From: Sphingobacterium yanglingense
GTDB lineage: Bacteria; Bacteroidota; Bacteroidia; Sphingobacteriales; Sphingobacteriaceae
Assembly: GCF_004363245.1 (NCBI RefSeq)
Contig: NZ_SNYV01000001.1
Coordinates: 91,449-155,448, forward strand
Direction: 5' to 3'
DNA length: 64,000 nt
Positions 7,771 through 17,844 of the stretch are shown here, piece by piece. How positions within the stretch are numbered: the first letter of the stretch is position 1; every line of letters begins with the position of its first letter. The translations under genes were made by a program, and so were the position numbers. The notes under the pieces were generated by a model. It made no database searches, had not been told where the DNA came from, and saw only the letters and a list, made by a program, of their open reading frames with translations.

Positions 7771-9888
7771 ATGAATATTAGAAAGTCCATATTGGTAAGA
7801 GTGTACCTGGCTTTCGGGCTTATGGTCTTTGGGGCCTTGGCTGTGTTTGCCAAGATGCTTCACTTGCAATATGTGGATGGAAAGGAATGGAAGGCGATTG
7901 CGGACAGTTTGACTATTCAAGAGCGTGTTGTAGAGGCGGCAAGGGGAAATATTTTTTCTAACGACGGTAGTCTTTTGGCTACTTCAGTACCTGAGTATGA
8001 AATCCGGTTTGATGCGATGGCTATTCCGGTCGAGCATAACGATGTGTTTAATTTGAAGGTGGACTCTCTGGCTATAAAGCTGGCAGGGTTCTTTAAAGAT
8101 AAGTCATCGCGGCAATATTTGAATATGCTGAAAGAAGCGCGTAGTAAGAAACAGCGCTACGTCTTGATCAAGCGAGGGGTTTCGCATCAGGATTTGAAGG
8201 TTTTAAAGACTTTTCCGTTGATGCGAACCTTTAGGGAAGGTAAGTCTCGGTTTTCGAGTAGTATGGTTTCGGTAAGGCAAAATAAACGCATCTTACCATT
8301 TACTAATTTGGCTGCGCGGACTATCGGTTATAAAAATGATGAATATCGCGTAGGACTGGAAGGTGCTTATGGTGATTATATTGAAGGAAAGAGTGGAGCG
8401 CAAATGATGCAACGTATTGCAGGAGGGGTGTGGGTTCCTTTGAATCGTGAAGTAGAGGTCGCTCCTGTGGATGGTTCAGATATCATTGCGACTATTGATG
8501 TCAATATGCAGGATATGGCGCAACGCGCTCTGGGCAAACAGATGAAAACGTCGAATGCTGATGAGGGCTGTGTTATCCTAATGGAGGTGGCTACAGGAGA
8601 GGTGCGGGCGATTGCTAATTTCACAAAGGATACGGATGGCGAGTACCGAGAAAAGTTTAATTATGCAATAGCACAATCTGCAGATCCGGGATCGACATTT
8701 AAATTGGCTTCTTACTTGGTGGCCTTGGATGACGGTTTGATTGATACAAACACTATGGTCGATGTGGGGAATGGTACCTATAAAGTGCCTTCGCATACGA
8801 TTCGTGACTCGCATGCTCCAAAGAAATCGATGATGACGGCCAAAGAAGGTTTCGAGGCATCGTCCAATGTGGCAATAACGAAGTTGATCAACCTGAAGTA
8901 CGGAGATAATCCCTCCAAGTTTACTTCAAAACTGCATAGTTGGGGATTGAATGAGCCTTTGCACCTGCAGATTCCAGGAGAAGGAAAGCCAGTGGTAAAG
9001 ACGCCGAAAAATAGAAGTTGGAGTAAGTTGTCCTTGATACAGATGGCTTATGGATATGAGTTGTTGCTTACGCCATTGCAGACGTTGGTGTTGTATAATG
9101 GTGTTGCTAATGATGGTAAGATGGTAGCGCCTTTGTTTGTGAAAGAGATAAGACATTTGGGGAATACAGTGGAGAAGTTTGAAGCACGTGTTATAAATAA
9201 GCAGATGGCTTCTAAAAGTGCGATAACAAAAATGCAGCGTATGTTGGAAGGGGTGATGACGGAGGGGACGGGTAAGAAACTGACGAGTCCACTGTATACT
9301 TCGGCCGGAAAAACGGGAACGGCACAAATGGCAGATAATGCACGAGGCTATGGACAGAGAAGGTATCAGTCTTCTTTCGCAGGGTATTTCCCAGCTGAAA
9401 ATCCGAAGTACTCAATGATTGTGGTGATTCGTAATCCACGTAATGGCTACTATGGAGGTTCGGTCGCAGGGCCTGTATTTAAAGAGTTGGCTGATATGGT
9501 ATACGCAAATGATTTATCGTTGCATGGTTCATTTGCGAAACGTAATGTGAATGTTGCAGGTGTAAAGACGCCGCTTACATTAGCAGGTTCAAAGGAAGCT
9601 TCGACAAAAGTGTACGAAGCTTTGGGCTTTACGTCTTATAACTGGAATTCAATAGCACAAGGTGCAGCGACCGATACTTCCAAAAAAGGGGTTCCTTTTA
9701 TTGAAGTATCGGTGCGTGAAGGGGTAGTGCCAAATGTAGTTGGCATGGGACTGATTGATGCACTATATACGATGGAGAATGCGGGCTTCAAAAGCCAGGT
9801 CGGTGGAAAAGGGAAAGTGATTTCCCAATCGCTGGTGCCGGGTGAAAAATTGAAAATAGGGACTAATGTTGCACTTCAATTGAATTAG
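7771..9888 (+). CDS. ftsI: Septal penicillin-binding protein (FtsI type) with C-terminal PASTA domain
   Basis: This class B penicillin-binding protein cross-links septal peptidoglycan in the periplasm. Of 705 residues, about 7-29 form the membrane anchor, followed by the dimerisation domain and then the transpeptidase domain. The active-site motifs are visible: SxxK as S308-TF-K311, SxN as S364-S-N366, and KTG at 514-516. A single PASTA domain (about 640-705) follows. PASTA domains are normal in Spo VD-type and Bacteroidetes FtsI proteins and are absent from E. coli FtsI. The partner glycosyltransferase ftsW is six kb downstream in the same cluster. Confidence 0.94.
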   Translation: MNIRKSILVRVYLAFGLMVFGALAVFAKMLHLQYVDGKEWKAIADSLTIQERVVEAARGNIFSNDGSLLATSVPEYEIRFDAMAIPVEHNDVFNLKVDSLAIKLAGFFKDKSSRQYLNMLKEARSKKQRYVLIKRGVSHQDLKVLKTFPLMRTFREGKSRFSSSMVSVRQNKRILPFTNLAARTIGYKNDEYRVGLEGAYGDYIEGKSGAQMMQRIAGGVWVPLNREVEVAPVDGSDIIATIDVNMQDMAQRALGKQMKTSNADEGCVILMEVATGEVRAIANFTKDTDGEYREKFNYAIAQSADPGSTFKLASYLVALDDGLIDTNTMVDVGNGTYKVPSHTIRDSHAPKKSMMTAKEGFEASSNVAITKLINLKYGDNPSKFTSKLHSWGLNEPLHLQIPGEGKPVVKTPKNRSWSKLSLIQMAYGYELLLTPLQTLVLYNGVANDGKMVAPLFVKEIRHLGNTVEKFEARVINKQMASKSAITKMQRMLEGVMTEGTGKKLTSPLYTSAGKTGTAQMADNARGYGQRRYQSSFAGYFPAENPKYSMIVVIRNPRNGYYGGSVAGPVFKELADMVYANDLSLHGSFAKRNVNVAGVKTPLTLAGSKEASTKVYEALGFTSYNWNSIAQGAATDTSKKGVPFIEVSVREGVVPNVVGMGLIDALYTMENAGFKSQVGGKGKVISQSLVPGEKLKIGTNVALQLN

Positions 9889-9890
9889 AT

Positions 9891-11345
9891 ATGATATTAA
9901 AAGAATTATTGCATGCGGTGCCTGTTATACAGGTTGAAGGTTCGCTCGAAGTGGAGATTGCTTCGGTGTGCTTTGATTCTCGAGAAGTGAAAGATGGGGC
10001 GCTCTTTGTAGCGGTTCGTGGTGTGCATACAGATGGACATCTCTTCGTAGATAAAGTGGGAGCTGCAGGGGCTGCTGCTATTGTCGTCGAAGAGTTGCCT
10101 GCCGAAATGTTGGAGGGGGTAACCTACCTATTAGTCAATGATAGTGCTTATGTACTGGGGCTGGTTGCTGGGAATTTTTATGGCAACCCATCCAAGGATT
10201 TGAAGTTGGTAGGAGTGACGGGTACAAATGGGAAAACTACGGTAGCTACCTTGTTATTTAATTTATTTGATCATTTGGGGTACCAGGTGGGGCTATTGTC
10301 TACTGTTGAAAATAGAATCGGTGACCGTATTATTCCGGCTACACATACGACACCGGATCCAGTGGCGCTGAATCAGTTGCTACGGGAAATGGTGGAAGAG
10401 GGCTGTGATTACTGCTTTATGGAAGTGAGCTCGCATGCTGTGGTACAACAACGTATAGCAGGTCTGCGGTTTGCTGGTGGGATATTTACAAATATCACGC
10501 ATGATCACCTGGATTTCCATAAAACGTTTAGCAACTATATAAAAGCGAAGAAGTGCTTTTTCGACGAGTTGGATCGCTATGCTTTTGCATTGACCAATAT
10601 CGATGATAAAAATGGAGCAGTGATGTTGCAAAATACTTTTGGACACCGCAAGACTTATGGCCTACAGAGTATGGCAGACTTTAAGGCCAAGGTAATAGAA
10701 AGTCATTTTGATGGTATGCTGCTGCAAATTGATGGGCAAGAGGTCTGGGTCAAATTGGTGGGCGGATTTAATGCTTATAATATTTTGGCGGTATATGGTG
10801 CTGCGATTCTGTTGGAGCAAGAGACTTTAAAAGTGCTGACTGCGTTGAGCGAGATTACAGGTGCTGAAGGACGATTTGAGACGGTGCGTTCGGCTAAGGG
10901 GATTGTTGGTGTGGTCGATTATGCCCATACACCAGATGCAGTGGAGAATGTGTTGGAGACAATTCAGCAACTGCGCACCGGAACACAGCAGATTATTACG
11001 GTATTGGGTTGTGGTGGGGACCGTGATCGGACAAAACGCCCTGAAATGGCTAAAGTAGCTTTGAAGTATAGTGATAAGGTTATCATTACTTCGGATAATC
11101 CGCGTACGGAGGATCCGCTTGCTATTATCAAGGAAATGGAAGCGGGTATACCTGCTGATAAAAAGAAAAATACATTTAGTATCTCGGACCGGAGAGAGGC
11201 TATCCGCGCAGCCTGCCACTTGGCATCGCCAGGGGATATCGTGCTGATTGCCGGAAAGGGACACGAGAAATATCAAGAGATCAATGGTGTGCGTCATCAT
11301 TTTGATGATCGTGAAGAATTGGAAAATACATTTAACGAACAATAA
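9891..11345 (+). CDS. murE: UDP-MurNAc-L-Ala-D-Glu:meso-DAP ligase MurE
   Basis: MurE adds the third residue of the peptidoglycan stem peptide in the cytoplasm. The 484-residue protein has the Mur ligase ATP-binding loop (GVTGTNGKTTVATLL, near 107-121) and the DNPR motif (near residue 403), which in characterised MurE enzymes selects meso-diaminopimelate over lysine. The cell wall is therefore predicted to contain meso-DAP, as is usual for Gram-negative bacteria. It starts 2 bases after ftsI. The next step would be MurF, but the gene that follows is mraY. Confidence 0.96.
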   Translation: MILKELLHAVPVIQVEGSLEVEIASVCFDSREVKDGALFVAVRGVHTDGHLFVDKVGAAGAAAIVVEELPAEMLEGVTYLLVNDSAYVLGLVAGNFYGNPSKDLKLVGVTGTNGKTTVATLLFNLFDHLGYQVGLLSTVENRIGDRIIPATHTTPDPVALNQLLREMVEEGCDYCFMEVSSHAVVQQRIAGLRFAGGIFTNITHDHLDFHKTFSNYIKAKKCFFDELDRYAFALTNIDDKNGAVMLQNTFGHRKTYGLQSMADFKAKVIESHFDGMLLQIDGQEVWVKLVGGFNAYNILAVYGAAILLEQETLKVLTALSEITGAEGRFETVRSAKGIVGVVDYAHTPDAVENVLETIQQLRTGTQQIITVLGCGGDRDRTKRPEMAKVALKYSDKVIITSDNPRTEDPLAIIKEMEAGIPADKKKNTFSISDRREAIRAACHLASPGDIVLIAGKGHEKYQEINGVRHHFDDREELENTFNEQ

Positions 11346-11354
11346 TAAGAGCCG

Positions 11355-12599
11355 ATGTTGTATTACTTATTTAATTGGTTACAAGAGCACTTGCATATTC
11401 CTGGGGCGGGGTTGTTTCAGTACATCTCGTTTAGGACGGCAATGGCGGTTATTGTCTCTTTGATTATTACCACCGTCTTTGGTAGCCGTTTAATCCGGTT
11501 ACTGCACAAAAAGCAAGTTGGCGAGACTATTCGTGACCTAGGGCTAGAAGGGGAGAAAAAGAAACAAGGTACACCAACTATGGGAGGATTGATTATCATA
11601 GCAGGTATTCTTATCCCGACATTGTTGTTTGCTAAGCTGGATAATATCTATGTTATCATTATGATCATTACGACCCTTTGGATGGGTGCTATTGGTTTTT
11701 TGGATGATTATATCAAGGTATTCCGGAAGAACAAAGAAGGATTGGCTGGTCGATTCAAGGTTATTGGTCAAGTGGGCTTAGGTACACTGATAGCTATAAC
11801 AATGTACTTTCATCCGGATATCGTCGTGCGGGAGCAGGTGACAAACCCGAGTTCATCACGACCTGTTGAGGTGATTATTAATCCACAGACTGGCGAAAAG
11901 ACATATGCGGAAAATGTGAAGTCAACAAAGACGAACATTCCATTTTATAAAAATAATGAGTTTGACTATTCCAAGGTATTGGATGTTGTTGGTTTAGAAG
12001 GTAAGTGGCCTACTTTTTTCCTATTCCTATTTGTTGTCGTATTTATCGTGACAGCAGTATCGAATGGAGCGAATATAACGGATGGTATAGATGGATTGGC
12101 AACGGGGACGTCGGCGATTATAGGGATTACCCTCGCAATACTAGCGTATGTGTCGGGTAATATTATCTTCTCGGATTATCTGAATATCATGTACATCCCG
12201 AATTCGGGTGAGCTGGTGATTTTCGCTGGAGCATTTATCGGTGCATGTACGGGTTTTTTGTGGTACAATGCTTACCCTGCACAGGTATTTATGGGAGATA
12301 CGGGATCGTTGATGATTGGAGGTAATATCGCGGCATTTGCTATCCTGATCCGCAAGGAACTGTTGATTCCGGTGTTGTGTGGTGTGTTCCTGATTGAGTT
12401 GGTCTCGGTTATTACACAGGTATCCTACTTTAAGTATACAAAGAAGAAGTTTGGTGAAGGGCGACGGATTTTCTTAATGTCTCCGCTGCATCATCATTAC
12501 CAAAAGAAAGGATATCACGAAGCCAAGATTGTAACCCGATTTGTAATTGTGGGTGTTATCCTGGCGATTTTAACCATAGTAACGTTGAAAGTTAGATAA
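11355..12599 (+). CDS. mraY: Phospho-MurNAc-pentapeptide transferase MraY
   Basis: MraY transfers phospho-MurNAc-pentapeptide to undecaprenyl phosphate, making lipid I at the inner membrane. The 414-residue protein is a multi-spanning membrane protein with the family motifs [29 protein letters not shown] and MGDTGSL. An extra hydrophilic stretch of about 50 residues (roughly 155-210, with [18 protein letters not shown]) makes it longer than the 360-residue E. coli enzyme; an insert at this place is common in Bacteroidetes MraY. It starts 9 bases after murE. Confidence 0.96.
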   Translation: MLYYLFNWLQEHLHIPGAGLFQYISFRTAMAVIVSLIITTVFGSRLIRLLHKKQVGETIRDLGLEGEKKKQGTPTMGGLIIIAGILIPTLLFAKLDNIYVIIMIITTLWMGAIGFLDDYIKVFRKNKEGLAGRFKVIGQVGLGTLIAITMYFHPDIVVREQVTNPSSSRPVEVIINPQTGEKTYAENVKSTKTNIPFYKNNEFDYSKVLDVVGLEGKWPTFFLFLFVVVFIVTAVSNGANITDGIDGLATGTSAIIGITLAILAYVSGNIIFSDYLNIMYIPNSGELVIFAGAFIGACTGFLWYNAYPAQVFMGDTGSLMIGGNIAAFAILIRKELLIPVLCGVFLIELVSVITQVSYFKYTKKKFGEGRRIFLMSPLHHHYQKKGYHEAKIVTRFVIVGVILAILTIVTLKVR

Positions 12600-12600
12600 G

Positions 12601-13974
12601 ATGGCAAATATTGCAGATACATATTATCCACAGCAAGGTCGCTTAGTAATTCTGGGAGCAGGAGAGAGCGGTGTTGGAGCTGCTATCCTTGGTAAGGATA
12701 AGGGGTTTGATGTATTCGTGTCCGACCTTGGGGTGATAGCTGCATCTTATCAGAAGCAGTTGCAAGATGAAGGAATCGCTTTTGAGAGCGGTCAGCACAC
12801 TGAGGCAGCTATTTTGAATGCAGATGTGGTTGTCAAGAGCCCAGGTATTCCGGAAAAAGCGCCCTTAATAAAAAAGCTGAGAGAAGCTGGTATTCCACTT
12901 ATCTCGGAAATCGAATTTGCGGCACAGTATACCGATGCACGGTTAATCTGTATTACAGGGTCAAACGGGAAGTCGACTACGACGATGTTGACTCACTATA
13001 TGTTGGAGAAGGCAGGCCTTAATGTGGGCTTGGCGGGCAATATCGGAAAAAGTTTCGCTCTACAGGTGGCGCGTGCAGATTTTGATGTTTACGTCTTGGA
13101 GATATCGAGTTTTATGCTGGACGATATGTATCATTTTAGAGCCGATGTGGCTGTATTGTTGAATATCACTCCAGACCATTTGGATCGCTACGATTACAAG
13201 ATGGAAAACTATGTGAACTCGAAGTTCAGGGTGATTCAAAATCAAACGGCTAACGATTTCTTTATCTACTGTAGCGATGATGAAGAGACCGTCAAAGCGC
13301 TGCCGAGATTTGATATAAAAGCAATGATGCTACCTATGACACAGGAAGATGTGGTGTCGAAAGGTGCATATTTAAACGAGAAGAAAGATTTAATAATTAA
13401 CATACCTAATAGAGAGATATTTGCGATGAATATTGAAGAGTTATCATTACAGGGAAGACACAACGTGTACAATAATATGGCGTCAGGTTTGGTCGCTAAA
13501 GTACAAGAGTTGCGCAATCAGACGATGAAGGAGAGTATGGGCTCTTATGTCAATATACCGCACCGATTGGAGCATGTGGCATTTATAGGAGGTGTCAATT
13601 ATATCAATGATTCCAAAGCTACCAACGTGAATTCGGTATGGTACGCGTTGGAGAGTTTTTCGCCAGATATCGTTCTTCTGTTAGGAGGGGTGGATAAAGG
13701 AAATGATTATGATATGTTGCGCGATTTAGTGAAGCAAAAAGTTAAAGCGATTATCTGTATAGGTAAGGATACCTCACGCATCCATGATGCATTTGAAGAT
13801 GAGGTAGACGTAATTGTAAACAGTGCTTCAATGGATGATGCTGTACAGATCGCATCGCATCTTGCTAAAAAGGGAGATACGGTATTGTTATCACCTGCTT
13901 GCGCAAGTTTTGATTGGTTTAAAAATTACGAAGAACGAGGAGATAAATTTAAAGATGCTGTAATGGCGTTGTAG
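12601..13974 (+). CDS. murD: UDP-MurNAc-L-alanine:D-glutamate ligase MurD
   Basis: MurD adds D-glutamate to UDP-MurNAc-L-alanine using ATP. The 457-residue protein has the N-terminal UDP-binding fold (VILGAGESGVGAA, near 16-28), the ATP loop (CITGSNGKSTTTM, near 119-131) and the C-terminal ligase domain with INDSKATN and LLGGVDKGNDY. It starts 1 base after mraY ends. A perfect DnaA-box match (TTATCCACA) lies in its first codons at 12624-12632 but is probably coincidental. A 101-base spacer with short repeated words separates it from ftsW. Confidence 0.96.
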   Translation: MANIADTYYPQQGRLVILGAGESGVGAAILGKDKGFDVFVSDLGVIAASYQKQLQDEGIAFESGQHTEAAILNADVVVKSPGIPEKAPLIKKLREAGIPLISEIEFAAQYTDARLICITGSNGKSTTTMLTHYMLEKAGLNVGLAGNIGKSFALQVARADFDVYVLEISSFMLDDMYHFRADVAVLLNITPDHLDRYDYKMENYVNSKFRVIQNQTANDFFIYCSDDEETVKALPRFDIKAMMLPMTQEDVVSKGAYLNEKKDLIINIPNREIFAMNIEELSLQGRHNVYNNMASGLVAKVQELRNQTMKESMGSYVNIPHRLEHVAFIGGVNYINDSKATNVNSVWYALESFSPDIVLLLGGVDKGNDYDMLRDLVKQKVKAIICIGKDTSRIHDAFEDEVDVIVNSASMDDAVQIASHLAKKGDTVLLSPACASFDWFKNYEERGDKFKDAVMAL

Positions 13975-14075
13975 GTTGGGTAGTTAACAAGTGAACAAGT
14001 TACCAAGGTTTTGAATTGTCAAGACAACTTGATAACAGGATCATCTGATAACTCGATAACAGAGGAAAAAAGATA
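13975..14075 (+). repeat. murD-ftsW spacer with repeated GATAAC words
   Basis: The spacer contains GATAAC at 14031, 14047 and 14055 and related reverse words (GTTAAC, AGTTACC) near 13983-14007. It resembles in style the tandem 8-base repeat after ftsW. No promoter box or terminator is evident. Confidence 0.4.
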
Positions 14076-15269
14076 ATGGAACAGATATTTGCAAAGCTAA
14101 AAGGAGACAAGTGGATCTGGATTATCGTGATAATTCTATCAGGGTGGTCTTTGCTTGCTGTTTATAGTTCTGTAGGTACGTTGGCTTATAAAGAAGGAAA
14201 AGGGACGGAGCTGTATCTGTTTAAACATTTTTCTATTGTAGCAGTGGGTTTGCTTTTGATGTATTTGTCCCATAAGTTGGATTACAAATGGTACGCGGGT
14301 ATTTCGAAGATACTGATGGTTATTACAATCCCTTTACTGTTATATACGTTGATTTTCGGTAGTTCAGTGAATGAGGCATCGCGATGGGTTACGATTCCGG
14401 TTATCAATCAGACATTTCAGACTTCGGATTTGGCCAAACTGGCTTTGATTACTTTTTTGGCCCGTATGTTATCCCGTAAGCAAGAGGAGATTAAGGATGT
14501 CAAGAAATCTTTTGTCCCTATTATGGGGGCGGTGTGTGTGGTGTTTGTTTTGATTGCCTGGGCCAACTTGTCTACAGCAGTAATGCTTTTCGGAACCAGC
14601 GTTCTTTTGTTGTTGATTGGTCGTATTTCGTTTAAGCAGATTGCTTTGGTTACGGCCGGTGTAGCAGTATTGGGGATAATAGTAATTTCAATAGGTCCAC
14701 GTCGGGCTACTTATTTCAGCCGTATTGAAGGATTCTTTAAGACGGAGGAAGTACACGAAACGAATGTTCCTTTTCAAGAGGATAAAAACTATCAGGCGAA
14801 TAATGCGAAAATCGCTATTGCGACAGGTGGAGTATTTGGTAAAGGTCCAGGAAATAGCGTGCAACGTAACGTATTACCGCACCCTTATTCGGATTTCATA
14901 TTCGCGATTATAATTGAAGAATATGGTACGATGGGTGGTGTGATTCTGTTGTTCTTGTATTTGGCTTTGATGTACCGTTGCATTCGTATCGTAACGATGA
15001 GTCCACGTGCATTCGGGGCATTTTTGGCCGCAGGTTTAGGGTTTAGCCTAACAATACAGGCTCTTGCAAATATGGCGGTGGCTGTAGGGTTGGGGCCGGT
15101 GACAGGAGTTCCGCTTCCACTAGTAAGTATGGGGGGGACATCCATTTTGTTTACGTCAGTGGCACTAGGGATTATTCTGTCTGTGAGTAGGAATATTGAA
15201 GAATTAAAAGGTAAGGAAGAATTGGATGAGGTGATAAAACCTAAAAGGGTTGTCGTCGGGTCAATTTGA
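14076..15269 (+). CDS. ftsW: Septal peptidoglycan glycosyltransferase FtsW (SEDS family)
   Basis: FtsW polymerises lipid II into glycan strands at the septum, working with the FtsI-type protein encoded upstream. The 397-residue protein has about ten hydrophobic membrane spans and the SEDS signatures, including a large periplasmic loop (about 220-260) and the C-terminal PLPLVSMGGTS motif. Repeat-bearing spacers lie on both sides (101 bases before, 115 bases after), unlike the tight joins in the rest of the cluster. Confidence 0.95.
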   Translation: MEQIFAKLKGDKWIWIIVIILSGWSLLAVYSSVGTLAYKEGKGTELYLFKHFSIVAVGLLLMYLSHKLDYKWYAGISKILMVITIPLLLYTLIFGSSVNEASRWVTIPVINQTFQTSDLAKLALITFLARMLSRKQEEIKDVKKSFVPIMGAVCVVFVLIAWANLSTAVMLFGTSVLLLLIGRISFKQIALVTAGVAVLGIIVISIGPRRATYFSRIEGFFKTEEVHETNVPFQEDKNYQANNAKIAIATGGVFGKGPGNSVQRNVLPHPYSDFIFAIIIEEYGTMGGVILLFLYLALMYRCIRIVTMSPRAFGAFLAAGLGFSLTIQALANMAVAVGLGPVTGVPLPLVSMGGTSILFTSVALGIILSVSRNIEELKGKEELDEVIKPKRVVVGSI

Positions 15270-15274
15270 TTATT

Positions 15275-15322
15275 AAGTTAATAAGGTTACAAGGTTATAT
15301 AGTTATAAGGTTATAAAGTTAA
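15275..15322 (+). repeat. Six tandem 8-base repeats between ftsW and murG
   Basis: Reading from 15275, six consecutive octamers follow: AAGTTAAT, AAGGTTAC, AAGGTTAT, ATAGTTAT, AAGGTTAT, AAAGTTAA. The consensus is AAGGTTAT. The array is entirely intergenic and ends about 60 bases before the murG ATG. Confidence 0.75.
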
Positions 15323-15384
15323 GAAGGGGAGAGTTACGGGATTAAAATCTCCTATCTCAATACTCATTACTAAATACGAATAAA

Positions 15385-16485
15385 ATGGCGCATAAAGTAA
15401 TTATCAGTGGTGGCGGTACAGGAGGGCATATCTTTCCTGCGATAGCAATTGCTAATGCTTTGCGTCGTATTGAGCCCGATGTTGAAATCCTATTTGTTGG
15501 AGCTGAAGGAAAGATGGAGATGGAGAAAGTGCCAGCCGCAGGTTATACGATCATAGGTCTGAATATCCAAGGGTTCAACCGTTCGTCTTTGCTGAAAAAT
15601 CTGTCTTTGCCCTTTAAGATGCTGGATAGTTTGTTGAAGGCGAGAAAAATTATTAAGGATTTTAAAGCGGACGTTGCCGTAGGTGTCGGTGGTTATGCTT
15701 CCGGCCCGTTGTTGATGATGGCAAATATGATGGGGGTACCTACGTTGATCCAGGAACAGAATTCGTTTGCTGGAAAAACAAACAAGAGCCTAGGCAAGAA
15801 AGCTAAGAAAGTCTGTGTTGCCTATGAGGGTATGGAGCAGTTCTTTGCAAAAGAAAAGGTGTTATTGACCGGAAATCCTATTCGTCGTGCGTCGGTAGAT
15901 ATTGAAGGTAAAAAGGGGGAGGCTTTGGTCGATTTCGGTTTAGAAGCGGGCAAGAAAACTATTTTGGTGACGGGGGGAAGCCTAGGAGCGGGGACGCTCA
16001 ATGACTGCGTGAAGAATAATATTGATAAGTTGAATGCTGCAGGTGTACAGGTTATCTGGCAATGCGGGGGATACTATGTGGATAAGTTGACAGCCGAGCT
16101 TGGTGGGAAACTTCCCAATAGCATTAAAATGTCTGCTTTCTTACAGAGGATGGACTATGCATATGCGGCGGCTGATCTGATAGTGGCCCGTGCGGGAGCA
16201 GGTACAATCTCTGAACTATGTGTGGTGGGCAAGCCTGTGATTCTGGTGCCGTCGCCTAATGTGGCCGAGGACCATCAGACAAAAAATGCGATGGCACTGG
16301 TAAATAGAGACGCTGCAGTGATGGTGAAGGATGTGGAAGCGAGAGATGTGCTGGTGGATAAAATATTGGAATTATTGAATGATGCGCCTGCGGCGGAGAC
16401 GTTGGGGCAGAATATAGAAAAAATGGCCTTGTTGGATGCCGATGAGGTGATTGCAAGAGAGGTGTTGAAATTAATCAAGAAATAG
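15385..16485 (+). CDS. murG: MurG, UDP-GlcNAc:lipid I N-acetylglucosaminyltransferase
   Basis: MurG converts lipid I to lipid II on the cytoplasmic face of the inner membrane. The 366-residue protein shows the N-terminal glycine-rich loop GGGTGGHIFPA (residues 9-19), the GVGGYASGP stretch that follows, and the C-terminal UDP-GlcNAc site with ARAGAGTISEL and PSPNVAEDHQTKNA. The preceding array of tandem octamers sits in the 5' spacer; murC follows after 5 bases. Confidence 0.96.
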   Translation: MAHKVIISGGGTGGHIFPAIAIANALRRIEPDVEILFVGAEGKMEMEKVPAAGYTIIGLNIQGFNRSSLLKNLSLPFKMLDSLLKARKIIKDFKADVAVGVGGYASGPLLMMANMMGVPTLIQEQNSFAGKTNKSLGKKAKKVCVAYEGMEQFFAKEKVLLTGNPIRRASVDIEGKKGEALVDFGLEAGKKTILVTGGSLGAGTLNDCVKNNIDKLNAAGVQVIWQCGGYYVDKLTAELGGKLPNSIKMSAFLQRMDYAYAAADLIVARAGAGTISELCVVGKPVILVPSPNVAEDHQTKNAMALVNRDAAVMVKDVEARDVLVDKILELLNDAPAAETLGQNIEKMALLDADEVIAREVLKLIKK

Positions 16486-16490
16486 GGGAT

Positions 16491-17843
16491 ATGAACATTG
16501 ATCAGATAAAGAAAGTTTATTTAATCGGTATCGGTGGTATCGGGATGAGCGGTCTGGCACGTTATTTTCATAAACTCGGCTGTGAGGTGAGTGGATATGA
16601 TAGAACGGAGACTGAGCTAACCAAGGCTTTGGCTAAGGAAGGTATTCCTGTGGTGTATGAAGATGACGTCACTACAATCGATGCATCCTTTTCAGCACCA
16701 TCGGAACAAGCATTGGTGATCTATACGCCGGCGGTTCCTAAGGAGTTGAAGATAAAGAACTATTTTCTGGATAAAGGCTTTGAGCTTTTTAAACGCTCAC
16801 AGGTCTTGGGGATTATCAGTGCTAACCGCTTTACTATCGGAGTAGCTGGTACGCATGGTAAGACAACGACCTCAACCATGATTGCCCATATTTTGAAAGA
16901 TTCGGGTTATGATTGTTCTGCATTCTTAGGAGGCATAAGTTCAAACTATGATACGAATGTGCTTTTTGGAGCAAATAATGTAGTGGTGGTCGAAGCAGAT
17001 GAATACGATCGTTCGTTTTTGACGCTACATCCGGATATCGCTATCGTGACCTCTGCAGATGCGGATCACTTGGATATCTATGGGGATGAATCGCATTTGA
17101 TTGAATCATTTGAGATGTACCTGGATCGGGTGGTAGACGGTGGAAAACGGATTGTAAAAAAGGGCTTGCCTTTTAAAGGAGACATTAGCTATTCGCAGCA
17201 TACTGAAGCGGATGCTTATGCTAAAAATATACATGTTAAAGACGGTCAGTTTTATTTTGACTATGTGAGTGATGAAGTCACAATAGCGAACATTCTTTTG
17301 GGTATAGCGGGGCTTCATAATGTGGAAAATGCTGTAGCTGCGATTACGGTAGCGCGGCTGTTGAAGATTGAGGACCAAAAAATCGTAGCGGCACTGGCTA
17401 ATTTTAAAGGAGCAAAGCGACGGTTTGAATTTATCGTTAGGAATGAAAAGCATATTTACATTGATGACTATGCGCATCATCCCGAGGAGTTAAGGGCTTT
17501 TTTGAGCTCTATGCGTAAACTGTATCCTGAGAAAAAATTGACGGTTGTATTCCAGCCACATTTATTCACCCGTACGCGCGATTTTATAGATGGATTTGCA
17601 GAGGTATTGGGTATGGCCGATGAGTTGTTACTTATGGAAATATATCCTGCACGGGAATTACCTATTGAAGGAGTGACTTCATCGTGGTTGTTGGAAAAGG
17701 TCGACTTGTCGAACAAGCGCGTGGTGAGCCCGCAGGAAGTTTTGGAGATCGCTAGGGATGAACAGCCTGAATTATTGGTAACTGTAGGGGCAGGAGATAT
17801 CGACCGACTGGTGAAACCACTGAAGGAATTATTGGAGAGATAG
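16491..17843 (+). CDS. murC: UDP-MurNAc:L-alanine ligase MurC
   Basis: MurC adds the first amino acid, L-alanine, to UDP-MurNAc. The 450-residue protein has the UDP-binding motif (IGIGGIGMSGLARYF, near 12-26), the ATP loop (GVAGTHGKTTTST, near 118-130) and the family's EADEYDRSF and DDYAHHPEEL motifs. It is followed by ftsQ with a 1-base gap, so murC and ftsQ are almost certainly co-transcribed. Confidence 0.96.
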   Translation: MNIDQIKKVYLIGIGGIGMSGLARYFHKLGCEVSGYDRTETELTKALAKEGIPVVYEDDVTTIDASFSAPSEQALVIYTPAVPKELKIKNYFLDKGFELFKRSQVLGIISANRFTIGVAGTHGKTTTSTMIAHILKDSGYDCSAFLGGISSNYDTNVLFGANNVVVVEADEYDRSFLTLHPDIAIVTSADADHLDIYGDESHLIESFEMYLDRVVDGGKRIVKKGLPFKGDISYSQHTEADAYAKNIHVKDGQFYFDYVSDEVTIANILLGIAGLHNVENAVAAITVARLLKIEDQKIVAALANFKGAKRRFEFIVRNEKHIYIDDYAHHPEELRAFLSSMRKLYPEKKLTVVFQPHLFTRTRDFIDGFAEVLGMADELLLMEIYPARELPIEGVTSSWLLEKVDLSNKRVVSPQEVLEIARDEQPELLVTVGAGDIDRLVKPLKELLER

Positions 17844-17844
17844 T

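Noticed and set aside
15275..15322. CRISPR-like array
   Set aside because: Units of 8 bases without spacers and no cas genes; it is a simple tandem repeat.
17321..17329. TGTGGAAAA DnaA-box-like nonamer in murC, and the same word at 59608-59616 in lat; TTATCCACA at 12624-12632 in murD
   Set aside because: All lie in coding sequence of conserved genes; chance matches are expected at this word length in AT-rich DNA. They lower the weight of the intergenic matches.
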